A stretch of 64,000 bases of DNA from Gymnothorax reevesii (taxonomy: Eukaryota > Chordata > Actinopteri > Anguilliformes > Muraenidae): positions 73,846,001-73,910,000 of the forward strand of contig CM056573.1 of NCBI GenBank assembly GCA_029721435.1. Direction: 5' to 3'. The notes under the pieces were generated by a model. That model worked only from the letters and a program-made list of their open reading frames with translations. It was not told where the DNA came from and ran no database searches. Below, one piece after another: positions 43,976-54,279 of the stretch; the stretch's first letter is position 1, and every line of letters begins with the position of its first letter. The translations under genes and the position numbers were made by a program.

Positions 43976-44521
43976 TTCAAACAAGTAGAACTGGCGATAC
44001 ATGATAATCCTTTAGATTTTTGTAGTTCAAGTAAATAAAATTTTATGAAATGATTAGATATGACCTTTTTTCAATCATTATTTTTAAGGGATGGTTTTGA
44101 GCTTCCCCTATTGCCAGTTCACCAGTCGCTACTAATGGGTACACAAATGCTAACCTCGAGCTCACCACATTGCAGTTCGTAAACACTGAAACCAGGTGGT
44201 CAGTTAGTAAGTTACCGGCATCATTATCATCATTAGAGTAAAAATTTGCATAGTTGCGATTGCGTTGTGCACGTGGCCGTAAATGATCCAGAAAATGTTT
44301 CTAATGTTTGTAACCACCTGAAAGCCATGAAAACGAAATACCGGCGCAAGTTAGTGCGGTTCAAGGGAGGTGTTCCCTGCACTCAACCTTCACTCAGAAA
44401 GTGACGCTATTTTCCATGTGAGTGAGGTCTCTGAAAGCAAATAAGTGTTAAGGCAACCTCGGACTCATTTAGTATAACCTGACACTAACTAAGTTTTAGT
44501 ACTCACTCGCTCTCAATTAGT
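43976..44521. other. No recognisable feature
   Basis: Non-coding sequence between the foldback element and the DIRS-type relic. Nothing identifiable. Confidence 0.4.
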
Positions 44522-45300
44522 GTGAATGTCGTTTCTGAATACGGGCCTAAGTCTCACAGGGTGGTAACAGCTCTGTCTGTGATGCGCTTACTGGACATGA
44601 CGTCAGCTAGTCATGTGACTGTCCCTTTGGGACTTCTTCACATGAGAAAAATACAGAGGTGGTTCAGTCGCCTTCGCCTCGACCCAGTTTGGCAGAAAAG
44701 GCGCCCATTTAATTATTCCCCCATCTGTGTAATCGGATTTTAATAACCCCCGAGTTCTAACAAGGGGGGTTTCCCTGCGGAGAGTCACATTGCACATCTC
44801 AGTTTTCACGGATGCGTCTCTTACAGGCTGGGGTGGAATGTGTCAGTCACAGGTTGTGGGGAGGAAATGGCCGCAGTCCTGCTCCCAGCACATGATCTGT
44901 CTCGAATTGTCCATGGTGCTCAAACACTTAGCTCCGATGTTGACAGATAAGCACGTAGTAGTAAGGACAGACAATATGACAGCGGCAGCCTACATAAACC
45001 ACCAAGGCGGCGTTTGTTTAGCACGGCTGCTGGAAATTGCTATAAGCATTTTAGTATGGTCTCAGGTAAACCTGAGCTCAATAAGAGCGCATTATATTCC
45101 CGGAAAACAGAGCCGGGTCGCAGATCTGATGTCACGCGAAGAACCTACTCAGAACCCCACTCTAGTTTGGAGATTATGGCACTGAATCGGAGAAGCAAAA
45201 GTGGACTTGTTTGCTTCAAGGAAGAATGCTCAGTGTGCCTTATGGTTTTTGATGACCACTAAGGACTACCCCCTGCTCCGAGCGGACGCCTTCTCCCACA
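44522..45300 (+). pseudogene. DIRS-type pol relic: RT end and RNase H
   Basis: Part of a tyrosine-recombinase retrotransposon, different from the one at 51.9 kb. The first frame (to 44743) reads SHRVVTALSVMRLLDMTSAS and PLGLLHMRKIQRWFSRLRLD, the post-RT region of DIRS pol. The open frame 44790-45185 is an RNase H: HISVFTDASLTGWGG (D), MICLELSMVLKHLAP (E), VVVRTDNMTAAAYINHQGG (D) and GKQSRVADLMSRE (D), so the DEDD catalytic set is kept. In the next frame RIGEAKVDLFASRKNAQC and LMTTKDYPLLRADAFSH continue the protein. A recombinase is not clearly recognisable downstream; ETFAHFYEGL near 45750 might be its last part. Confidence 0.82.
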
Positions 45301-46346
45301 GACCGTAGCCCAAAGCTTTACTTTATGCTTTCCCCCTCAATTTCTCCGATTCCTCAACTTCTGACACGGATCCAAGAGGAAGGCTTGGCAGTTATACTTG
45401 TGGCTCCAGAGCAACGAGCGCGTCATGGTTCCCCATACTGATACAGCTGCTCAGTGGTGCACCATGGCCAATTCTCTGGTACGTGGATGCCCTTATGCAG
45501 CTGAAGGGTGCAATCAGTCATTGCCCTGTGAAAGGTCAAAGATTATGGGCTTGGCCACTGGGAAGGGCCGCAGTTTTTCAGCATACCTCGGCGCTTTAGG
45601 AGGCAACGACCAATTGTGCGCCTCCCAACAGCGTAATAGTTTTTAACATTGTAAATACGCACATCAAAGCTCCTCTTAAGTGATATCTCTACTAACAGCT
45701 TATTACGGTATTTTGCGCAAGCGAAACAGTGTGGGAATCATCCTTCCGGAGACTTTCGCCCACTTTTACGAGGGCTTGTCCTCCCCCACTTCTCTACTCA
45801 GGAGAGCAGCGGTGGCTGACATCTGCATGTTCCTTCTTTATGTCTATCTATACAACGAATTGATTTTTCGACGTGCAGTGATGTTTTTCGTTGGCTGCAC
45901 TTCGTAACTAGCGGATGCTCGGGTTCTCCCTTCACACTTATTTGTTCAGCTCGAGGGACTGTCACAATACGTGACGTTTGTCCCTGCTCGTTCCACAACA
46001 TTAGCTGGTTATCAGGGAAGGTCGGACAAGAATCCTCGCATCCCGGCTCTGTACTTTGGGACTAGTTACAATGCGTAACTTTCATCCTGCTTTATCAAAG
46101 CAGCAGGGATGTAGCGTGGAGATACTTATTACAATACAGTAGGTCAGCCGAGTTGACTAGTCGACCATCTCTCGAATGCGAGAACTTTGGTCGCATCTGG
46201 GCTGTATCCTATGCGTCATTCCTTTTTCGCGACAGGGGAGCAGCGCAGTCAAGTTGGAAATTGTTTGATTTCTGCGCGTGTGATGTAAGTTGGATATGTG
46301 TAGATGCTTTTACGCTGGTGTCTCAGTGGGGCAGAGACTACATCCG

Positions 46347-46390
46347 GCTTCGCCCTTTATCCCAATAGCAACAGACTTAAAGGGCGAAGC
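46347..46390. repeat. 13-bp stem hairpin, terminal region of the DIRS-type relic
   Basis: GCTTCGCCCTTTA and TAAAGGGCGAAGC are perfect inverted copies with an 18-base loop. Confidence 0.85.
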
Positions 46391-46409
46391 TCATATGAAA
46401 TAGAACGTT

Positions 46410-46702
46410 GGTTACATATTGTAACCCCAGATTCTATGAGTATGAGTGAAGCCCTTTAAGTTTTCCGGCCAATATGCTCCACCATCCTCAGGTGAAGAAA
46501 AAGCTGTCTTTTACTGGGAGCCGAACTCAGGTCGTGCGAATATAATATACTGTGGATGCGGACCTGATTGGGGCCATCCTACAGGACAATGGCAGGAAAG
46601 AAAATCTTCAGAGCTGCGCATGCGCAGTGGGATAAACCCAGTAGCAACAGCCTTAAAGGGCTATTCTCATACTCATAGAATCTGGGGTTACAAAACGTAA
46701 CC
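46410..46702. repeat. Inverted repeat pair, likely DIRS terminal sequence
   Basis: The arms 46410-46460 and 46652-46702 are near-perfect inverted copies about 51 bp long (GGTTAC...GTAACCCCAG, ATTCTATGAGTATGAG, CCCTTTAAG). The GGTTAC-GTAACC core and the phrase ATTCTATGAG fit the ends of fish DIRS1-like elements as I remember them. Position after the DIRS-type RNase H relic supports this. It could equally be a separate small foldback element. Confidence 0.65.
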
Positions 46703-46807
46703 AACAACCTTTGTGCTTGATATATGGCAAATATGAACAACGCAATACAGCGAAACACAATTACAACGAATCTATTGTGCCAACATTGTTGCTTCGCATT
46801 CCTGGGC

Positions 46808-46855
46808 CGCTGTGATTGGTTGGCTGCGTTTACATTGAAGGAGCCAATCACAGCG
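46808..46855 (+). promoter_or_regulatory. Inverted CCAAT-box pair in the LTR
   Basis: CGCTGTGATTGG (46808-46819) and CCAATCACAGCG (46844-46855) are perfect inverted copies, each containing a CCAAT box. A further ATTGG and the TATA-like TTTATAAGG (46932-46940) follow. This is a plausible U3 promoter layout for the Gypsy LTR. The 3' LTR has lost one arm. Confidence 0.5.
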
Positions 46856-47132
46856 CTCAGAATTCCTCCTAAATACTGTGATTGGGTGGTTACATCTGCA
46901 TCGAGGGAGCGGATCACTGCGGACCATTGGGTTTATAAGGGAAGGCAGTGTTCAGTTTGTGTGTGTTTTATGCGCTCGGGAGCGGAGTTCTCCCAGTTTT
47001 CACCGTCTTGAGCTGTGTTGTGCTATAAAATGCAGAGAATTCCTGAAGATCCAATAAACCAAAGCTCCCTGGGAGTGATTTGTGGAACCCCTGTCCTGCC
47101 TCTGCATTCGTCTACTTTGAAAATCGCTACAG

Positions 47133-47150
47133 TGGTGTCAGAAGTGGGAT
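47133..47150 (+). other. Primer binding site, probably tRNA-Leu
   Basis: TGGTGTCAGAAGTGGGAT starts one base after the 5' LTR and is complementary to a tRNA 3' end ending CTGACACCA, which fits the tRNA-Leu type. Confidence 0.65.
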
Positions 47151-47199
47151 CTGAAGATCTACAGCGGGAGACCCAAAGTGCAAAGGTGGCCACAAGTGC

Positions 47200-47994
47200 C
47201 GGAAGCTGCAATCCAGCGTGGAGTCTGCTGATGGAGGAGGCGCGTCACAGCGCGCTGGCACCAGGATGTGCTGGCGCCATTGGACATGCTATGGGGAGTC
47301 AAGCTACTGAGATTCAATAGCTCATCGCCATGGGTTCTTTACCATACACGGATGAGGCTGATTGCATGTCACAGTGGGTGGACCAAGGCGGAGACAGCAT
47401 TGCGTCTGGTGGCAGCCCTAGAGGGACCAGCACTACAGACCCTACTGGACCTGGACACCAATGAGCAGGGCAGCCTGCAGGTGATGGTTGCAGCACTTGA
47501 ACGAAGATGTGGGCACACCCGAACTGCACAGGAAGAGGCTGACGGATCACTGCTGCCAACCTGGGGAGAGCTGGGGAGTCGTGGCTGCTGACCTGAAGCA
47601 CCATGTCCACCTGGGGCACCCGAACCTTGGGTGAAGGGGGCAAGATGAGCTGGCTCTGCATGCATTTCTGCAATCCCTCACGCCTGAGGGACTCCGGCAC
47701 CATGTCATGCTGATGTCTCCTGGCTCCCTAGATGAAGCTCTGAGGGAAGCCGAACGAGTGGCGGACATCATGGGGGAGGCCCCAGCTGCCGAACGGAGCA
47801 GGCCTCGTCACCAAGTGCTGTGGACTTCGACAAAGAGGAGGGAGAGGTGCGCTGGGTGCATGCTCAGCTGAGTTGGCGGCGCACCCTGACTGAACGACTG
47901 GGTGAGGACCGGCAGAGCTGTTACCACTGCAATGAAGTGGGGCACGTCGCTCGCTATTGCCCAGGCCCAGCGCCCAAACACCTTAGATGGGGGC
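47200..47994 (+). pseudogene. Gypsy gag relic with CCHC zinc knuckle
   Basis: Frames shift between TALRLVAALEGPALQTLLDL and NEQGSLQVMVAALERRCGHT (about 47395-47520), both typical of a Ty3/Gypsy capsid. A later frame has FDKEEGEVRWVHAQLSWRRT and CYHCNEVGHVARYCPGP (47920-47965), a CX2CX4HX4C nucleocapsid zinc knuckle that would bind RNA. Protease and pol do not follow; the 3' LTR begins at once. Confidence 0.8.
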
Positions 47995-48215
47995 TGTGAA
48001 AGAGCCAATTGTGGCGCTCGGAATTCTGGCTGGTTACATCTGCATCGAGGGAGCCAATGACTGCGGACCACTGGGTTTATAAGGGAAGGCAGTATTCAGT
48101 TTGTGTGTGTTTTATGTGCTCGGGAGCAGAGTTCTCCTGGGTTTCGCCGTCTTGAGCTGTAAAATGCAGAGAACGTGTCCCATCTCTGCGTCTGGCTTCT
48201 TTGGAATTTGCAACA

Positions 48216-50749
48216 ATATGATCAAAACGCTTATGTATGAGTGTTGTATGTACAGCATTGTATATCACTTGTAAATGGAGATTTGTTGTGCTGCCTTACT
48301 TGCCAGCTGTTTGTTTATTTTGTTCAACATTTAGCACTCTCTGGTATGTCTGTAGCAAAACATGATCTGATGCAATACCACTTGTGTGTGATGAAATAGA
48401 CTAGTGCTTTCTAGAAGTTTCTGGATTCTTCCCTGGATGGGACAGGATCACCCAGGAATCCAGTAGATCTTTCCAGAATGTTACTAGTCTAAATAAATAC
48501 TGTGATTTTGGTCAATAGAGTTTTTGTTTTGGCAACAGAGTTACATAGTGGCATTAGAGTGTTATTATAGGATTCCACAGTGGATTATTTGTAGAACTTT
48601 TTATCAATCGGTGAAGAATAAATTTGTTTAAGTTGTCATTGTTGTGATTTTTGAGTCATAACAACATGCAAAATAAGAATCGCCCATAAACTGCGTGCTC
48701 GCCTGTACGTAATAAAATGTGTCATGGGAGACTGATGCAGTGGCAATTTGATTTTGCATCTAAGCCTCGGTCCGACAACTTCTGGCAGTTTTCATTTTAT
48801 TCTGGAGACTGAACCTGCGCTCTGCTGTCGAGGACTCTGGGAGCATTTCATCCAGAACAGTGATCAAAAACTCCTATGACTCTTCCTACCAGTTAATCGC
48901 ATAAGCAATCACGCAGCATGGGCTCCCTCTGCACGAGAAGCACAGCCGCACCCTTAGGCCTGGTTCATACTTCAGAAGAGGCCAATCGCCTTGCAGCGCT
49001 TCGGCGCAAAATTTATAAAGTGGGGCGGACTATAAAATGAAATAAAAGTGGCAGCAACCATTGCCATAGCAACAGTCAAGAGCGTTGTTGGCAATGCATC
49101 GCTTCAGATGCTGATTAGACGCTGTGATCGCAGAGAGACTCATCATTTCCTCAGCCGCTGAAATTTCTGAACTGGACTATGTTATAGAAAAGGAACTTGA
49201 TGCAGAATTATTTGTAAATAGCATGCATAATGCTGCGCTTTACAGCAATATTCATGCGAAGGGCTGTAGTAAAAACGTTTCATGTGTAAGCTATCGTAGA
49301 AATGCAAGTGTATTACCTTAATGGACCTTTACCTTTAATTACCTAAATCGCATTTGCATGCTAGCTAGCTATTTAGCCATTGAATTCACTCAAAAACACT
49401 TCTGACTTAAAGCAAATGCCAGCCCTACTGGCCTGTAATGATGACAATAATAACCTGAAATAAATGCTTTGGATAAAATGCATTGTTACTGATGGTCAAA
49501 ATCAGTATATGATGAATAGAACATCTTATGTGCATTTTCATATCACACTGTGTATCAACCCTCAATCAGCCCTCGAGCTAAAGCTGTCGGGCTGATACTG
49601 GGGTCTCGGGTTGATACAACATGTCATATGAAAACGCCCAAATGATATTTATTGACTCAGGTGTGGGGCAAATAGCAGAGGTGCTTCTCTCATATGCACC
49701 GCTGCGGCGTGAACAGCAGAACTGCTTCTCTTTTCCGCCCCGCCGCTGGGCAAATTGCTGATCTCTTCCCACTTTCTTATACTTCAGTACAATCTGCCAT
49801 CATACGGAACGCAGAGGTCCCAAGGCGATCGGAGGGTCATCGTACTGATCGCACCATAATCGGACATCTGTCGATTACTTCATCCACAATAAGAATTTAA
49901 CGCACGGAGTGCATTTGCATATAGATTGGACCATTGAACTCAAGTTTCTTTAAAGCAATCAATGTGCACGATCGTACGGAAGCATATTGCTGCCATTCCT
50001 GAGAAAAAAAATGGGTCAGCATCACGTTATAATGTGGAAAGTTTCTTGTTTTGAAAAATGTTTTCCGTTTTATTAGGCCTACGTCATAGTTTCATGTTTT
50101 AACAAGATATCTTCAAAATCAGCTCTTGATCAGCAGTTCACCAGTACTTCACTCTGCCCAAACCACCAACCTGGATATCAAGTTTAGTGAAAAAAGAAAT
50201 AAAAGAATCACCTGAATACCAAATTATGCAGGTTGTTATCATATTTTTCTGATTAAAACACACCTTTACTTTTGATGAACAAGCCTCGATATTTCTTTCT
50301 ACAAGGCTGATATTTGACAGCAATTGCACACCATGTGACTTTAGAACTGCAATGCGCTGTATTTGAGCATTAATTTTTAGCGGCGGCAGTTCAAGGGATG
50401 TTTTCCAAACTGGTGGCAGCTTGCATTCCTCCTTCTGTCCAGCCCCAAGCATTTTAAAATCCCTCTTGAGTGTACACATTCTAACTACAATATCATCCAC
50501 CATACTCATTAACAGCAGAAAGTTGTGGTTCAACCTCAGCATGAAGTAGAACTTAACATAATTTTATTAACGAGCCATATTCCTCAATTTATACCCCGCA
50601 CTCTATTTCCTCATTGAAACACGGTGATAAGTTTCACGTGTAACATGAGTTGTCACGTTATTACCTGAAATGTTTTATTCAGTAGTTATCATGTTGTAAT
50701 CAAGTGAAACGTTTCTCAGTATAAGATACACTAGACTTATGCCGTTAAT
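48216..50749. other. Non-coding; no gene recognised
   Basis: AGGCCTGGTTCATACTTC at 48957-48974 resembles one terminus of a PIF/Harbinger-type DNA element, but no partner end was found. The frame 49124-49321 and the minus-strand frame 50138-50542 have no recognisable similarity. The stretch 48360-48665, ending GAGTCATAACA, has an LTR-like look but lacks a second copy. Confidence 0.35.
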
Positions 50750-51317
50750 TTCAGGTTAATCGGACAAATGGTTCTGAAGATATGGCCAAAATGGTCACTT
50801 TCCATCACGAAGTGCCACCTGGTGGCAAAATATTGAACCATACAGGTATGATGTCATCATATGACACGTTGTGAGGTCATGACCTTGCAGTTGCACATAG
50901 TTTCATGTCAATTGGTCAAATGGTTCCAAAGATATGGCAAAAATAGTGAATTTTATGTGACAAAGCTCCACCTTATGTCAAAATTTTTGAACCAAACAGG
51001 TATAATGTCGTCGTAGGACACATCCTCAGGTCATGACCTCTCATTTGCACTTCATTTGACGTCAATCGGACAAATATTTCCAGAGATATGATCAAAACAA
51101 CGATTTTTCAGTTTTTGGCCCCTGGTGGCCAATCTAGAAATTGTAAATCGTCCAAAATTAAATCAGTTCTTCCTCTTTATGATACTTACCCATATGCAAA
51201 ACATGAAATTTCTAATTGAAATATTACTGAAGTTAGCGCGTTAAGACGTAGGGCGGCGGTGGCGGTCGGACCAAAAACATAATATCCCCTAAACATCATT
51301 CGGGGATATAATAATAT
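50750..51317. repeat. Interspersed repeat with AGGTCATGACCT palindromes, copy 2
   Basis: Same family and orientation as 1898-2437, sharing GATATGGCAAAAATAGTGAA, TGACAAAGCTCCACCTTATG, ATATTTCCAGAGATATGAT and GGCGGTGGCGGTCGGACC, and ending TTCGGGGATATAATAA. Three internal units start near 50754, 50906 and 51060 (about 150 bp apart). Perfect AGGTCATGACCT palindromes are at 50874-50885 and 51028-51039. Confidence 0.8.
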
Positions 51318-51914
51318 ACTGTTATAACAAGAACGTTTATAATAATAACGTGAAGATATCTTGTTTGTCTTAAAATCTTCAAGTAATAAAATGAAACATC
51401 ACATTACAATATTACATTTTGTAATAAAAATAAATTTTTCATGCTATAATTTTTGGTATCTTGAGAAAACTAAATGCAAACAGGCGTTCGTATCCGCTTC
51501 AACAGTATAAACCCCCCTTACAAAAAAGAAGTATACTTCATGTTTCAGCAAAATAAACTTAAAGTAAAAATCTAAGTTTTATTTTGTACTGCAAGTACAC
51601 GACAAGTCAAAATATGCTGAAAAGTTCACTTAACTAGTTGTATACTTCTAACATACTTTTCAGTTTATGAGAGTATACATTAAAGTGTACTGCAAGAAAA
51701 CTTTCAGATATACTGATAATTCATTAGTTACATACTTCTTGAAAACTTTTCAGCTCATGAAAGTATACTGTGAAGTATAATGGGAGTGTAAACCAAAGGT
51801 CAATCAGGAGACGTAGGATTCCCAAGCAATTGCACTTACCCAATCGGCGCCTTCGGCTCATGACGTGTTCCTGTTTGCTGTTTCAGAGATTCCGCGTCGC
51901 GTTTTCTGTACGTC
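51318..51914. other. AT-rich leader before the DIRS element
   Basis: Short related phrases recur (AAACTTTTCAG, GTATACT, GAAAGTATACTGTGAAGTATA), suggesting a degenerate local repeat at 51540-51790. The left terminal repeat of the DIRS element probably lies at 51790-51914, but I could not define it. Confidence 0.35.
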
Positions 51915-53235
51915 ATGTCAGAATCCGGGTCAGCTCCCTCCTCTCAAAGTGCCTACGGCTGTGTGCAGGATGATTCCTTGTCTGGCGAATCTTTAGCAGG
52001 CGTTTTGCCGCGTTGGCTACTTCTTCGCTATATGATGATTACACTGATGAGCGTCTCCTTGCAGCCCTGGAAGATCTCGGCATCCCTGTTAGCCCCGAGC
52101 TCCTTCATTCGGAGTTGCTGGAGCTGATTGCCTCTCTAAGTGCCAGCGCTACTCCTGTTTCTGTTCCGCCTGGCGCTGAGGATGACCACTCCCCTCCAAC
52201 ACCTGTCCAAGACCGCTGGCCCTCCGTGTCCTGTCCTGGTGGGCAGGGCAAGAAAAGGTTGGCGAAATCTTCCCCTACGTGTGCCGGCCGCCCTGGGAAA
52301 GCCCCGCGTGGTGATTCCTCTTCCTCCGGGGCTGACGTCACCGAACCGGTCCTGGCGGCTGTTCAGAGCTTAATGCAATCCGTGGGTTGCCTCAAACGGC
52401 GGATTCGTGCCATGGAAGTTTCAGCTCCGCAGCCTCAGCAGGCTGGTATTTCAGAAATGGTGCTTCGTCCGGTCGTCCTCGACGCGCCGTCCAAATTCTC
52501 TCTTGCCTCTGCCATTCCTGCGCCTTCATTAGGTAGGCCTTACGTTTCCCCTGCATCTTCCATCACTCCTCACCTTCGTAAGCAAGTTCTGCTTGATAAG
52601 GATGTTAATTTGGTTTGGTTTCTGCTGCCTCCTCCCGAATGCGACAAACGGGTTTTGGACTGTGGGGACATTTCTGTATTATTGAAGTCAGCCGACCCGT
52701 GGCTTCAGCAGTCTCTTTCCACTGGCGAGTTTGTTGTAGCCTTTGGTATATTTAGAGATATTATTTGTTCTGTATATTCTGAACTCTTATCTTGCTGTTG
52801 TTTGCGATTTGCACCTGCGGTATGGGGGTGCGTTGTTCTACAAGTACCACAAATCGTTTTCAGCGAAGGCTGCTTTGCAGCTGTCTCAGTATAACATTCA
52901 AGACTTGTTGAGACTGGTCGTGTCTCAACATCGAACTGCTCATTCGCCATTTTGGGGGTCACCGGGCGATCGTATGCGCAGTGTGCAGCACTATTGGACA
53001 TACTGCTTAACTTTGCACTAAGACTGATTCAGGCTTCTGTGCCATCTTGGTCTCACAAACCTACTCGGAAGTCCTCTACATCATTCATGTTTGATGCAAA
53101 GGGACGAAAGGTCTCTTACTTTAATGGTGCACCTATATGTCATAATTTTAATGAAGGTGTTTGTGGTGGTCTAAATGTACATTTTTTCATATTTGCAGTT
53201 TTTGCAAGGACGCCCATCCGAAATCCGTGAGTCCT
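51915..53235 (+). pseudogene. DIRS gag-like protein, frameshifted
   Basis: The probable start MSESGSAPSSQSAYG is at 51915. After a frame change the main frame (52013-52740) reads SLYDDYTDERLLAALEDLGI, VLAAVQSLMQSVGCLKRRIR, DKDVNLVWFLLPP and LQQSLSTGEFVVAFGIFRD. A second change leads to ALFYKYHKSFSAKAALQLSQ. A third leads to GRKVSYFNGAPICHNFNEGVC with, in yet another frame, HICSFCKDAHPKS, together a cysteine/histidine finger at the gag C-terminus. It would coat element RNA. Three or more frame changes make it non-functional. Confidence 0.85.
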
Positions 53236-54279
53236 CGTCGCGGTCATCGGGATCCGCAACAGAAGAGAAGCTTCAGTCAGCAATCATAGACCTAAAAGCT
53301 CATCCTTCCACTCCTATTAATGTGTCAGCTTTATCTGTAGCACTGTCTTTTCATCCGGACCCCGTGTTTGTTGATTATTTGCTCTCTGGTCTCACTCAAG
53401 GTTTTCGGGTGGAAGTCCTTGCCCCTCCTGATAAATCTTTCGTCTGTAAAAATTTGCACTCTGCTTTGATTGAACCTGACATCGTTCGGGAGCTCCTTCA
53501 AAGAGAAGTGAATAAAGGTTATGTTATCGGCCCCTCCAAATCTCCTCCCTTCTCTATTTTTCGTACTAACCCCATTGGCATCGCGACTCAGAAATTCTCC
53601 GGTAAGAAGCGATTAATTTTTGACATTTCTCATCCGCGTTTCGGGGCGAACCCAAGTGTAAATAGCTTAATTCCCCTCGAACGTTTCTCTATGCATTATG
53701 CTACGGTCGATCATGCCATTCACCAAATAAAACTCGCTGGCCACGGTGCTTGGTTGGCTAAAGCTGACATTACGGGCGTGTTCAAAGTAATGCCCATTCA
53801 TCCGTCTGAATGGTCTATGTTCGGCGTTCGTTGGGACGGTGAATTTTATTTTGCTATCAGGCATACTTTCGGATGCAGGAGTAGCTCTCAAATATTCAAT
53901 CACTTATCAAAAGCGCTGTGCTGGATTTTGCTGAATAATGACCGCCTTCCCTTCATACTGCATTTACTGGATGATTTCCTTCTTATCGATTTCCCATCGG
54001 AACTACCAAGTCCCATGCTAGACACGTTAAAGCGCACTTTCCGGATATTGGGTGTCCCTCTATCTGACGCTAAAACTATCTGTCCAGCTACTTCCCTATG
54101 GCATACGGTTGGATAGCGTTTCTCAACAAGCCTCTCTTCCTTCGGAAAAAGTGGACCATATTAAGGACGTGGCAAGTAATTACTTAAGTTTGTTGCACAT
54201 TACAATGCGCGAGTTGCTCTCCTTGTTGGGTCATTTGAATTTTGCTATGTGTACAATTCCTCAAGGGAGGTCTTTTATA

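Larger units (their letters stand above)
46811..48215 (+). mobile_element. Small Ty3/Gypsy element with gag only
   Basis: Two related LTRs flank a short interior. The 5' LTR (46811-47131) starts TGTGATTGG and ends CGCTACA. The 3' LTR (47995-48215) starts TGTGAAAGAGCC and ends GCAACA, carrying two internal deletions relative to the 5' copy. Shared blocks include GGTTACATCTGCATCGAGGG, TTTATAAGGGAAGGCAG and TAAAATGCAGAGAA. A primer site follows the 5' LTR and a GGGGGC purine tract precedes the 3' LTR. No pol exists between them, so this copy is an internally deleted derivative. No target duplication was found. Confidence 0.82.

Noticed and set aside
48360..48665. Solo LTR
   Set aside because: The ends look LTR-like, but there is no second copy in the window, no convincing TG start and no target duplication.
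49124..49321. Harbinger-type transposase start
   Set aside because: A GGCCTGGTTCATACTTC-like terminus lies upstream, but the frame shows no transposase motif and no matching second end was found.
50138..50542. 134-codon minus-strand frame as a gene
   Set aside because: I do not recognise the protein, and there is no promoter, splice or neighbour evidence.
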